Notes: generated from the sequence alone by a model not told the origin. Shown: positions 17,982-26,271, counted from the stretch's first letter. The stretch: 64,000 nt of DNA from Paracoccus onubensis (GCF_003591515.1 NZ_QZCG01000002.1:310001-374000), one strand, 5' to 3'. A program made the numbers and translations.

Positions 17982-19310
17982 ATGAGCGATTTCGTGTTCT
18001 CCGACGCTGCCCCTCGCAAGATCGATCCTGCCCGTCGCCCCGCCACGCGTCCTGACGGCAGCCCCGACGACAATGACCGCGTCGAGATCGGCCCGACGCC
18101 GCTGGCCTTCGCCGAATGGGCCGCGGCCGGTATCGCCTGCCCCGACCTAGTCTCGATGCGCCGATACCGGCTGAACCGGATCGTCGCCGCGCTGCACGAG
18201 CGGCAGCTCGACGGGGTGCTGATATATGACCCGCTGTCGATCCGCTACGCGACCGACACCACCAACATGCAGCTCTGGGCGGCGCACAACCCGTTCCGCG
18301 CCTGTCTGGTCACCGCAGATGGCCACATGATCCTGTGGGATTACGATGGCTACGATTTCCTGTCGGCCCACAACCCCCTCGTGCGCGAGGTCCGGGGCGG
18401 AGCGTCATTCTTTTACTTCCAGAACGGCGATCGCACCGAGGAAATGGCCGTCGCCTTTGCCGATCAGCTGGATACGATCCTGCAGGCGCGCTGCGGTACC
18501 AGCCGTCGCATTGCCATCGACAAGATCCAGATTGCCGGGCTCCGGGCGCTGGATGCGAGGGGATTCGAGATCTTCAATGGCGAGGAGGTCATGGAAAAAG
18601 CCCGCGCGATCAAAGGCCCCGACGATATCGCCGCGATGCGCTGCGCGATTCACGCCTGCGAGGCCTCGGTCGCCGAGATGCGCAAGGCCGCCCGCCCGGG
18701 GGTGACCGAGAACGACGTCTGGGCCGTCCTGCACGCCGAAAACATAAAGCGCGGCGGCGAATGGATCGAGACGCGCATCCTTAGCTCGGGACCCCGCACC
18801 AATCCCTGGTTCCAGGAATGCGGCCCGCGCATCATCGGCAACAACGAGATCCTTGCATGGGATACCGACCTCATCGGGTCCTATGGCATGTGCGTGGATA
18901 TCTCTCGCAGCTGGTTCATAGGCGACGGAGCGCCCGAACCGGAGATGCGCCGCCTGCACGCCATCGCCCATGAGCATATCATGACCAACATGCAGCACAT
19001 TCGCCCCGGCGTCACCTTCAAGGAGCTTTGCCATCTCGGTCATCACCTGACGCCCGAATTCCTGAAGAACCGCTACACCCGGTTCCACGGTGTCGGTCTG
19101 TGCGACGAATGGCCGCGCATTCCGCATCCGATCGACTGGGAGTCCTCGGGCTATGACGGGGTGGTGGAGGAAGGCATGATGCTCTGCGTCGAGGCCTATA
19201 TCGGTTCGGAAAACGGCCCCTACGGGATCAAACTCGAGGATCAGGTGCTCGTCACAGCGACCGGCTGCAAGAACATGACCTCCTGCCCGTTCGACGAAAG
19301 GCTGTCCTGA
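17982..19310 (+). CDS. dddP: DMSP lyase DddP (M24 metallopeptidase fold)
   Basis: A 442-residue cytoplasmic protein of the M24 (creatinase/aminopeptidase P) fold that closely resembles DddP, which cleaves dimethylsulfoniopropionate to dimethyl sulfide and acrylate. DddP-typical stretches are NDRVEIGPTPLAFAEWAAAG, YATDTTNMQLWAAHNPFRA, GGEWIETRILSSGPRTNPWF and FHGVGLCDEWP. The expected metal ligands are present with the family spacing: Asp294 and Asp296 (AWDTDL), Asp306, His369, Glu404 and Glu419; Asp375 in CDEWP matches the proposed catalytic Asp. The family match is recalled, not searched, but the full ligand set argues against a plain Xaa-Pro peptidase. It lies 61 bases behind the importer ATPase on the same strand and probably ends the island operon, whereas dddP is often a single gene elsewhere. 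Confidence 0.85.
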   Translation: MSDFVFSDAAPRKIDPARRPATRPDGSPDDNDRVEIGPTPLAFAEWAAAGIACPDLVSMRRYRLNRIVAALHERQLDGVLIYDPLSIRYATDTTNMQLWAAHNPFRACLVTADGHMILWDYDGYDFLSAHNPLVREVRGGASFFYFQNGDRTEEMAVAFADQLDTILQARCGTSRRIAIDKIQIAGLRALDARGFEIFNGEEVMEKARAIKGPDDIAAMRCAIHACEASVAEMRKAARPGVTENDVWAVLHAENIKRGGEWIETRILSSGPRTNPWFQECGPRIIGNNEILAWDTDLIGSYGMCVDISRSWFIGDGAPEPEMRRLHAIAHEHIMTNMQHIRPGVTFKELCHLGHHLTPEFLKNRYTRFHGVGLCDEWPRIPHPIDWESSGYDGVVEEGMMLCVEAYIGSENGPYGIKLEDQVLVTATGCKNMTSCPFDERLS

Positions 19311-19572
19311 GCGCTTGGGACAAGCTTGGCCGGCGACGTCCCAGCAATACGAGAGAATGGCCGCGCCCATGAAACCTGCCCCGCGGCCATTTCCATGTCG
19401 GCCAGCGCAATCAAGCAGCGAACAACTTTCAGAAGCTGCGTTCATCTTGGATTTCACCAACCGCAACTGCGCAAAGAGGTTCTGGATTTAGATGGCCTTC
19501 AAGAGTTTAGAGCGTGTCGGTCCTGATCGGATTCTGGATTTCCCTGCCGTCGAGGCGGATATGGGGGCAGAG

Positions 19573-20086
19573 ATGGGCAGACCGCATCCTGTTGAGCTAC
19601 GGGAACGCGCCGTTGCAGTCGTCGAGCAGGGAAACACGCATACCGAAACGGCCCGGCGGCTTTGCGTTTCGATCAAGCTCGTCAACGACATGGTGCGGCT
19701 CAAGCGCGAGACCGGGGCAATGAACAGCGAGATGTTCGACCTCTATAGAGACCCAATTGGCGCCGACGCTGCGCGAGGGCGACGTCGTTATCCTCGACAA
19801 CCTATCCAGTCACAAAAGTCCCGGCGCGGCTCGCGCCGTGCGGGGCATCGGTGCGTGGTTCCTGTTCCGTTGCTCGGGGGAAACGCCCAACTGAGGCCTT
19901 TCCTGATCCCTCCAACTCCTACAGTCCCGATCTGAACCCCATTGAAATGGTGCTCTCAAAACTCAAGGCGCTGATCAGGAAGGTAGCGGCTCGGACATAT
20001 GACGAACCTTGGCAGACGTCGGCCATGTGTGCGACCTCTTCACCGACGAAGAATGCTACACTTCGATTATCACGCCTGCACACATA
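19573..20086 (+). pseudogene. IS630-family transposase relic
   Basis: The N-terminal helix-turn-helix part (MGRPHPVELRERAVAVVEQG, then TARRLCVSIKLVNDMVRLKR) is followed directly by C-terminal DDE pieces in other frames: ILDNLSSHKSPGAARAV near 19800, SPDLNPIEMVLSKLKALIRK near 19925, and VGHVCDLFTDEECY near 20025. The middle of the gene is deleted and at least two frameshifts separate the pieces. It cannot make active transposase. I could not define terminal inverted repeats. It lies between dddP and the broken integrase. Confidence 0.78.
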
Positions 20087-20112
20087 GATTAGATTTTGAT
20101 GGAGGGACAGAA

Positions 20113-20935
20113 ATGCCGCTCGAACCATACCTCCGGGGCCGCGTCTGGTGGGGCAGGGGCCGTGTCAATATCAACGGCCGGGCCATCACCGGTCCATATC
20201 GCAAAAGCACGGGAGCACTTGATGAAGTTGGCGCACGGGATTGGATAGCTGAAGAATCTGAAATGCAGCGCCGGAGGCATTACAGTGGCGAGAAAACGGT
20301 ATTTTACTTCAAGGACGCGATAGAGCTTTACCCGGCCAACACACGTTCTGCCCGGCAATGCTACCCTTGCTCGATGAAATCGGTGGCATGCCGGTGTCCG
20401 AAATCACCGGGAAGTTCCTGAAAGGCCTCGGGCCGAAATTGCGCCCCAATGCATCCACGGACACATGGTGGCGTGAAATCGTGACGCCTGCACGTGCGGT
20501 GATTAACCATGTGCATGAGATAGTCGGCACGCCGTTGCTGCGCGTCGCCCGCTACACACGATTCGAGATGATCGATCAGGACAGGAAAAGAAACCGCCAA
20601 AGCCGTGTGGAGCGTAAGCCGTCTGATCACGCCTGGATCAGCGCCTTCTGCGACGCTGCCGATCCCTACAACGCAGCCTTGGTGCGCTTCATGCGTGAGA
20701 CGGCCGCGCGGATTGATCAGGCGGTTTGCATCACGCCAGACGATTTATGGCCCGAAGAGCGCCAGGTCCATATGAAAGCGTAGAAGGGTCATGCGGAATG
20801 CTGGGTCACAGTCTCACCTGAAATGATGAGCAAGATCATGGCGCTAAAACCTAAACCTCCCCGCAACCGTCGAACCGGCGACCGCTCGGGTGCCGCATAT
20901 TCGGCTATGGCAGTTCGCCGTAGAACCGGGTCATC
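20113..20935 (+). pseudogene. Phage-type integrase, N-terminal part, frameshifted
   Basis: A good GGAGGGA site precedes the ATG at 20113, and translation begins MPLEPYLRGRVWWGRGRVNI, the N-terminal DNA-binding start of a prophage integrase group. The frame breaks near 20352: the match continues as LLPLLDEIGGMPVSEITGKF in the next frame, through TWWREIVTPARAVINHVHEI to CITPDDL. An in-frame TAG at 20781 interrupts it, after which KGHAECWVTVSPEMMSKIMA and PPRNRRTG can still be read to about 20930. The catalytic C-terminal domain is gone. It belongs to a different integrase group from the fragment at tRNA-Arg. Confidence 0.78.
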
Positions 20936-20990
20936 TCATGACGACAGGGCGCAGCGCCGCTTGATGGCGCATTCGGAAGAGTGAACCGCC

Positions 20991-21482
20991 TTAGACCGTT
21001 TCGACATCGATCGGCAAGGCTGTGGTCGTTCGGACGGTTTCCATCGCGAATTTCGATGTGACGTTCCGGCATGGTAATGCCCGTGTCAGTTCCAGATAGA
21101 ACTGGTCGAAGGCAGAGGTGTCGGCCACAACGACCTTCAGCAGGTAATCGATATCACCTGCCATCCGATAAACCTCTACGATTTCATCGAATTGCGGGAT
21201 GATCTTCCGAAACTGCGTCCGCCATTCCGGGCTGTGATCCGCGGCCTCGATTTCAATGAATACCATCAAGCCAAGGCCAATCGTATCGGGATCAACCAGG
21301 GCAACCCGGCCGGTGATGATCCGGGCGGCTTCGAGCTTTTGCACCCTTTTCCAGCAAGGTGTCTGAGACAATCCGACACGCTCTGCCAATTGTGCCACGG
21401 GCAGGGTCGCGTCTCGCATCAATTCATGAAGGATTTTTCGGTCAATCCTGTCGAGTGCGGGGGTGTTTACTGGAGCGTTCAT
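20991..21482 (-). CDS. Lrp/AsnC-family transcriptional regulator
   Basis: A 163-residue regulator with the Lrp layout: helix-turn-helix at about residues 12-60 (LDRIDRKILHELMRDATLPV, VGLSQTPCWKRVQKLE) and the ligand-binding RAM domain with EVYRMAGDIDYLLKVVVAD. Lrp proteins sense amino acids. Its ATG overlaps the stop of the upstream 125-codon reading frame (ATGA), and it lies downstream of the sulfate importer genes on the same strand, so it could report amino acid or sulfur status. It is the first intact gene outside the presumed island. Confidence 0.93.
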   Translation of the reverse strand: MNAPVNTPALDRIDRKILHELMRDATLPVAQLAERVGLSQTPCWKRVQKLEAARIITGRVALVDPDTIGLGLMVFIEIEAADHSPEWRTQFRKIIPQFDEIVEVYRMAGDIDYLLKVVVADTSAFDQFYLELTRALPCRNVTSKFAMETVRTTTALPIDVETV

Positions 21483-21856
21483 TTATATGGTCCTGCCATC
21501 AAGTTGGTCCACGGTGGCGCAAGCCGGGCGAAGAATTCGCTTTTGGCTTGCGCGAAGAGCCTGGCATTCGGCTCGTCTCTTCTCAGCCCGAAATCATACA
21601 GGCTCTGGTGAAGCAGGGCCTGCCAGACTGGATCGAATCGGCCTCGCCGGGGCCTGGGCATCACGATCGTGCGCAGCTGGCGTTGCGCTTCGGGGTAACT
21701 GTGCCAGACGCAAACCCATTTCGGCGCTGCGGTGCGAATGTCCCATCCATGCCCGATGCTGTTCGTGACCGGTCCCGGCACCCGCAACTTTGCCGTCGTG
21801 AACCACAATGCGGCACGAAGCCAGAAATGCGGGCCGGATTGGGGCCGGGGTTGCAT
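21479..21856 (-). CDS. Hypothetical protein between cysA and lrp
   Basis: A 125-codon frame starting MQPRPQSGPHFWLRAALWFT and ending NLMAGPYK, with no family I recognise. It starts 15 bases after cysA and its stop overlaps the lrp start by four bases, which suits a translated gene in an operon. Against it, composition is rich in Trp and Arg, I see no good ribosome binding site, and no domain is visible. CysA just upstream is shorter than usual, but this frame does not look like the missing CysA C-terminal domain. Confidence 0.35.
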   Translation of the reverse strand: MQPRPQSGPHFWLRAALWFTTAKLRVPGPVTNSIGHGWDIRTAAPKWVCVWHSYPEAQRQLRTIVMPRPRRGRFDPVWQALLHQSLYDFGLRRDEPNARLFAQAKSEFFARLAPPWTNLMAGPYK

Positions 21857-21871
21857 CGCACCCGCCCATTC

Positions 21872-22591
21872 TTAGGCCGTGGTGAAGGCGCGAACGAATT
21901 CACTGGCCGGACGCGCTCTGATATCGCCGGGTCTGCCGACCTGTTCGATCCTCCCCATCGACATGACCACGACCAGATCCGCCAGTTCCATGGCTTCCTC
22001 CTGGTCATGCGTCACGAAGACGGTTGTCAGGCCGGTCGTATCGTGAATCTCGCGCAGGCCCTGACGCAGCTCCTTTCTGACCTTGGCGTCAAGCGCGCCG
22101 AAAGGTTCATCAAGCAGCAACATTCGGGGTTCGATGGCCAGGGCGCGGGCGAGGGCGACACGCTGGCGCTGTCCACCCGAAAGCTGGCTGGGATAGCGCG
22201 GCCCGATATCGGGCAGCTGAATGAGATCCAGCAGACGATTGACGCGCCGTCCTATCTCGGCGTCGGTCGGGCGTTCCTTGCGTTTTCTGGCGCGCAGACC
22301 ATAGGCCACGTTTTCGAAAACGGTCATATGCCGGAACAGGGCGTAATGCTGGAACACGAAACCGGCGCGGCGCTGCTGCACGCTCATCCCGGTTGCGTCC
22401 TCTCCGTTAAAGAGCACGCGGCCGGAGGTTGGGAATTCTAGTCCCGCGAGGATACGTAAAAGCGTTGTCTTGCCGGAACCCGAAGGACCCAGAAGTGCAA
22501 TCAACGCGCCCGAGGGAATGGAAAGCGACACGGGATGAAGCGCGCGCTCGGCGCCGAATTCTTTTGCGATTTCTTCGATTTCAACAAACAT
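21872..22591 (-). CDS. cysA: Sulfate/thiosulfate importer ATPase CysA (short form)
   Basis: A 239-residue ABC ATPase energising sulfate/thiosulfate uptake. It has Walker [10 protein letters not shown], the Q-loop region [20 protein letters not shown] typical of CysA, signature [15 protein letters not shown] and Walker [12 protein letters not shown], then [12 protein letters not shown]. Standard CysA proteins have about 350 residues; this one stops soon after the ATPase core ([12 protein letters not shown]) and lacks the C-terminal regulatory/TOBE domain. No match to that domain is apparent in the other frames downstream. It follows cysW by 12 bases. Confidence 0.92.
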   Translation of the reverse strand: MFVEIEEIAKEFGAERALHPVSLSIPSGALIALLGPSGSGKTTLLRILAGLEFPTSGRVLFNGEDATGMSVQQRRAGFVFQHYALFRHMTVFENVAYGLRARKRKERPTDAEIGRRVNRLLDLIQLPDIGPRYPSQLSGGQRQRVALARALAIEPRMLLLDEPFGALDAKVRKELRQGLREIHDTTGLTTVFVTHDQEEAMELADLVVVMSMGRIEQVGRPGDIRARPASEFVRAFTTA

Positions 22592-22603
22592 GACTGAACC
22601 TTT

Positions 22604-23470
22604 CTAATGACGTCGGGTGGCAGAAAGCAGATCCGCGTAACGCCATTCGAGCAGGGATTTCAGGAGGAGGGTGACCAGCGCAAGCATGGCCAGTGCTGCG
22701 GCCAACGAGAAGGCGGCGACCGAGAGATATTCGTTATAAAGCATTTCGATCATGATCGGCATGGTGGTTGTCTCACCCCGGATTTTGCCGGAGATGACCG
22801 CAACCGCACCGAATTCGCCCATGGCCCGCGCATTGCAAAGAAGCACACCATAAAGCAGCGCCCAGCGGATATTTGGCAGCGTCACGGTAAAGAATGTACG
22901 CCAACCCGAAGCGCCAAGGGTCAGGGCGGCTTCTTCCTCGGCCCGGCCCTGTTCCATCATCACCGGGATCAATTCGCGCGCCACGAAGGGGAAGGTCACG
23001 AACATCGTGGCAAGCAGGATACCGGGGAGAGCGAAGACGATTTTCATGTCATGCGCGATGAACCAGGCACCAAGAGCCGAATTCGAACCAAAGAGCAGGA
23101 CCAGCGCCAGACCGGCAACCACCGGCGAGACTGAGAAGGGCAGGTCGATCAGCGTGATCAGGAAAGCCTTGCCGCGAAAATCGAACTTCGTGATTGCCCA
23201 GGCTGCAGCGATGCCGAAGACGGCATTGAGAGGGACGACAACCGCCGCAACCAGCAGCGTCAGCTGGATCGCAGAGCGCGCATCCGGCTCCGAAAGTGAG
23301 GAAATCGCGGCAGACCATCCCTCGCGCAGGGCCTCGGAAAAGACCGCGATGAGTGGTGCGAATAACAGGATGGCAATCAGAACGACGACCGTTCCGATCA
23401 GGATATACCGGGCGAGGCGCGGTTCTGTCGTGACGGGGTTTGCCCGTACAGGATACGCAATATCAGACAT
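22604..23470 (-). CDS. cysW: Sulfate/thiosulfate importer permease CysW
   Basis: A 288-residue inner membrane permease with about six helices. The sequence IDLPFSVSPVVAGLALVLLF and the coupling loop AEEEAALTLGASGWRTFFTVTLP are typical of CysW, as is AMGEFGAVAVISGKIRGET. Together with CysT it forms the channel. A gap of 116 bases separates it from cysT, larger than the other junctions of the operon; I see no clear hairpin or promoter in that gap. Confidence 0.94.
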   Translation of the reverse strand: MSDIAYPVRANPVTTEPRLARYILIGTVVVLIAILLFAPLIAVFSEALREGWSAAISSLSEPDARSAIQLTLLVAAVVVPLNAVFGIAAAWAITKFDFRGKAFLITLIDLPFSVSPVVAGLALVLLFGSNSALGAWFIAHDMKIVFALPGILLATMFVTFPFVARELIPVMMEQGRAEEEAALTLGASGWRTFFTVTLPNIRWALLYGVLLCNARAMGEFGAVAVISGKIRGETTTMPIMIEMLYNEYLSVAAFSLAAALAMLALVTLLLKSLLEWRYADLLSATRRH

Positions 23471-23586
23471 TTACAAGTCTCCCGCGGTTTCGGTCGTTGC
23501 TCGGAAACCGGTATTTCCGCTGTATGTGCTGTTCAGAGGACGGGCGCGTCACTGCATCATCTGGATGGCGCCGCATTTGGTCGTCG

Positions 23587-24426
23587 CTAGACATCGCCCA
23601 TCCTCCGTCTGCTCCAGATCTGGATGGCATTGATCGCAAGCAGCATCGCAAAGGAGATCAGCAGCATGGCAAGTCCGATCGCAGTGGCGGCGTCGTAATT
23701 ATATTCCTCGAGCCGGATCACGATCAGCAGCGGCGCGATCTCGGTCTGAAGCGGAAGGTTGCCCGCGATGAAAATGACCGAGCCGTATTCACCAACTGAT
23801 CGGGCAAGCGCGAGAGCGAAGCCGGTCAGGAGCGCGGGCGTCAGCGTGGGCAGGATGACCCGATACAGGGTATAGATGCGCCGCGCGCCAAGTGTGGCGC
23901 TTGCCTCTTCAAGCTCGTGGTCGAGTTCCTCGATCACGGGCTGAACCGTGCGCACCACGAAGGGCAAGCCGATGAAGATCAGTGCTAGCCAGATACCGAT
24001 CTCGGTATAGGCGATCTTGATGTTGAATGGTGCCAGCAACTGTCCGAATACGCCATTGGGCGCATAAAGAGCCGTCAGTGCGATACCGGCCACCGCCGTC
24101 GGCAGGGCGAAGGGCAGGTCGATCGCCGCATCGATCAGGCGTCGACCCCAGAATCTGTAACGAACCAAAACCCAGGCCAGCAGCAGCCCGAACACCAGAT
24201 TGAACAGTGACGCGATCAGTGCGGCCCGAAAAGAAAGGAGCAGGGCGCTGCGGATGCGCTGTGAATTGACCATTTCCCACAGATCGGCAGGGCCAATGGT
24301 CAATCCCCGGCCCAGAAGGGCGGCGATCGGTAAAAGCACGACGATGGAAAGCACCGTCATCATGATCCCGAAGCTCAGCCCAAAGCCCGGCAGGGGCGAG
24401 GCCGAGCGGAGAATACCCGTTCTCAT
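23587..24426 (-). CDS. cysT: Sulfate/thiosulfate importer permease CysT (CysU)
   Basis: A 279-residue permease paired with CysW. It contains AIDLPFALPTAVAGIALTAL, the coupling loop ELEEASATLGARRIYTLYRVILP and RSVGEYGSVIFIAGNLPLQT, the last strongly typical of CysT. It starts 3 bases after the sulfate-binding protein gene, so the two are translated from one message. Confidence 0.94.
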   Translation of the reverse strand: MRTGILRSASPLPGFGLSFGIMMTVLSIVVLLPIAALLGRGLTIGPADLWEMVNSQRIRSALLLSFRAALIASLFNLVFGLLLAWVLVRYRFWGRRLIDAAIDLPFALPTAVAGIALTALYAPNGVFGQLLAPFNIKIAYTEIGIWLALIFIGLPFVVRTVQPVIEELDHELEEASATLGARRIYTLYRVILPTLTPALLTGFALALARSVGEYGSVIFIAGNLPLQTEIAPLLIVIRLEEYNYDAATAIGLAMLLISFAMLLAINAIQIWSRRRMGDV

Positions 24427-24429
24427 GCC

Positions 24430-25620
24430 TTACTGCCCTTCGTAGATCTGGTCGAAAATGCCGCCATCGGCAAAGAAGGTCGGTTGCACCTCGGCCCAAC
24501 CTCCGAAATCCTCGATCGAGAGAAGCTCGACTTCGGGGAAGCGGGCGATGTCTTCTTCTGACGCAGCCGAGGTATCCCAGGCGCGATAGAAATTCTTAAG
24601 GGCAAGGGCTTGCGCCTCGGGGCTGTAAAGATGCTCCAGATAGGCCTCCGCGGCTTCGCGCTGCGCATCTGACTTGATGTTTTCGTCGATCAGGGCGACG
24701 GGCGGTTCGGCCAGTATCGAGATCGACGGGACCACGATATCGAACGCATCCTCGCCCTGTTCTTCGAGCGCAAGAAATGCCTCGTTTTCCCAGGCTAGCA
24801 GTACGTCACCCATACCACGCTGAACGAAGGTATTCGTCGACCCGCGCGCACCTGTGTCGAGGACCGGAACATTTCCGTAAAGCGCGGCCACATAGTTCTG
24901 CGCCTTTTTTTCGTCGCCGCCAAACTCCTTGAGTGCCCAGCCCCAACCGGCCAGGAAGTTCCAACGGGCACCGCCCGAGGTTTTGGGGTTCGGTGTGATG
25001 ACCTGCACATCTTCTCCGACCAGATCATCCCAATCCTCGATGCCTTTCGGATTGCCTTCCCGGACAAGGAACACGATCGTCGATGTGTAGGGCGAGGAAT
25101 TGTGTGGCAGGCGCGACTGCCAGTCTTCAGGTATCTTACCGGTGTTTTCCGCGATGACGTCGATATCCGCGGAAAGCGCCAATGTGACCACCTGTGCTTC
25201 CAGCCCGTCAATCACCGACCGGGCCTGTCCGCCGGACCCGCCATGCGACTGGCGCAATGTCACCGGATCATTGCCTTGCTCGCTCCACCATTCGTTGAAA
25301 AGCTCGTTATATGCCCGGTAAAATTCGCGGGTGGGATCATAAGAAACGTTCAGGATTTCCACCGATTCCTGCGCATGCACGGCAGGGGCACCGCTGACGG
25401 CAAGACCGATGGCAGCGATCATTGAAAGTAGTCCTGCGCGCAAATGTCTTGCGGAGAACGCCGCTCTGACAGGCGAGACGCGCGTGTCTTTTCGTGATGC
25501 GACCGGCTTCCCGGACAGTCTGCGACCACCCGTATCGATCTCGATATGACCACCGACAAGATCCCGGACGAAGGTGCCCTGCGCGAGTACCTGCGAGCTG
25601 ATGGCGATTGTGCGGATCAT
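24430..25620 (-). CDS. sbp: Periplasmic sulfate/thiosulfate-binding protein with N-terminal extension
   Basis: The mature protein is a classic sulfate-binding protein: ILNVSYDPTREFYRAYNELF, SHGGSGGQARSVIDGL (ligand site), NPKTSGGARWNFLAGW and GRGSTNT-like ARGSTNTFVQRGMGDVLLAW. The whole frame has 396 residues. A normal signal peptide (LLSMIAAIGLAVSGAPAVHA) begins only near residue 64; before it lies a 45-60 residue stretch starting MIRTIAISSQVLAQGTFVRD that does not look like an export signal. Either translation of Sbp starts at the internal ATG near 25422, and the upstream part is a separate short peptide read in frame, or the two are fused. It heads the sbp-cysT-cysW-cysA operon, downstream of an Rrf2 regulator gene. 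Confidence 0.9.
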   Translation of the reverse strand: MIRTIAISSQVLAQGTFVRDLVGGHIEIDTGGRRLSGKPVASRKDTRVSPVRAAFSARHLRAGLLSMIAAIGLAVSGAPAVHAQESVEILNVSYDPTREFYRAYNELFNEWWSEQGNDPVTLRQSHGGSGGQARSVIDGLEAQVVTLALSADIDVIAENTGKIPEDWQSRLPHNSSPYTSTIVFLVREGNPKGIEDWDDLVGEDVQVITPNPKTSGGARWNFLAGWGWALKEFGGDEKKAQNYVAALYGNVPVLDTGARGSTNTFVQRGMGDVLLAWENEAFLALEEQGEDAFDIVVPSISILAEPPVALIDENIKSDAQREAAEAYLEHLYSPEAQALALKNFYRAWDTSAASEEDIARFPEVELLSIEDFGGWAEVQPTFFADGGIFDQIYEGQ

Positions 25621-25738
25621 AGTGACTTCCTTTGCTGAACCGGGTCATCGTTTTATGCCTGACTGGCGCAGCGCTCACGGGGTCCGATCATGCGATCAGG
25701 TTTGTCGTGAGTCGCAAGCGCCGCCTGACATCTAAATT

Positions 25739-25755
25739 ACGACAGAGATAGTCGT
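25739..25755. promoter_or_regulatory. Inverted repeat before the sulfate uptake operon
   Basis: ACGAC and GTCGT flank AGAGATA in the AT-rich gap between the Rrf2 regulator gene and sbp. It is a small perfect dyad in the right place for an Rrf2/CymR-like operator, but it is short enough to occur by chance. Confidence 0.35.
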
Positions 25756-25803
25756 GTTTTGCAAAGGAAAAATTACGCCTATTTTGATCGAGATTTTGGA
25801 AAA

Positions 25804-26271
25804 TTATTCTCCGGCAGCGACTTCCGACAGGGAGAATCTTTCGAGGGGCTGCGAATCTTCCATCAGATCCGCCAATGTAAGCGACTCGATCATCAGAATA
25901 TAAGCCGAGTAGAAACCGCCAAAGACTGCCCGCACCCGGCAGGTTTCCTCGTCCTTGCAGTCCTCGCATCGCTGATAGGCTTTTCGCGACAGGCAGGGCA
26001 AAGGTGCCATCGGCCCGTCGATCAGCCGCAGGATCATGGCGATAGAGATCCGTCTGGGATTCTTGATAAGTTCGTAACCGCCCTTGCGTCCGCGCCGGCT
26101 ACCGATAAAGCCCGCGCGCTTCAGATCCAGAAGGATATGTTCCAGAAACCGTTTCGGAGCCCCGGACCGCTCGGCAATCTCTTCGATGCGCAAAGCTGTC
26201 CCATCCCGTGCCATTTCATCGGCCATCACCATAAGAGACTTGAGAGCGTATTTCGTTTTCTGAGTGATCAT
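25804..26271 (-). CDS. Rrf2-family transcriptional regulator
   Basis: A 155-residue regulator of the Rrf2 family (IscR/CymR/NsrR relatives). The N-terminal winged helix reads TQKTKYALKSLMVMADEMAR and SGAPKRFLEHILLDLKRAGF, then SRRGRKGGYELIKNP. Three cysteines in RCEDCKDEETCRVR occupy the place of the iron-sulfur cluster ligands of IscR/NsrR, so it may carry a cluster. It lies 183 bases upstream of the sulfate uptake operon on the same strand and probably controls it in response to sulfur or cysteine status. Confidence 0.93.
   Translation of the reverse strand: MITQKTKYALKSLMVMADEMARDGTALRIEEIAERSGAPKRFLEHILLDLKRAGFIGSRRGRKGGYELIKNPRRISIAMILRLIDGPMAPLPCLSRKAYQRCEDCKDEETCRVRAVFGGFYSAYILMIESLTLADLMEDSQPLERFSLSEVAAGE

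Larger units (their letters stand above)
2983..20990. mobile_element. Probable decayed genomic island at tRNA-Arg(CCT)
   Basis: The segment is bounded by integration debris: a tyrosine recombinase C-terminal fragment directly behind tRNA-Arg, and an IS630-type transposase relic plus a second, unrelated integrase relic at the far end. Between them lies a coherent catabolic set (3562-19310). I could not find a second copy of the tRNA 3' end near 20.8-21.0 kb, so the far boundary is approximate and no att pair is proven. All recombination genes are broken, so the element should be immobile by itself. Confidence 0.5.

Noticed and set aside
19492..19572. An upstream start for the IS630-type transposase
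   Set aside because: The frame reaches back to 19492, but family similarity begins only at the ATG at 19573 (MGRPHPVELRERAV).
20784..20990. A duplicate of the tRNA-Arg 3' end as the second island boundary
   Set aside because: I read the segment for the TTCAAGTCCTGCCGGGGTC run and found only short partial matches (e.g. GGGTCA), so no attachment repeat can be claimed.
23471..23586. A promoter or small gene in the 116-base gap between cysT and cysW
   Set aside because: No convincing -35/-10 pair, hairpin or start with a ribosome binding site was found.
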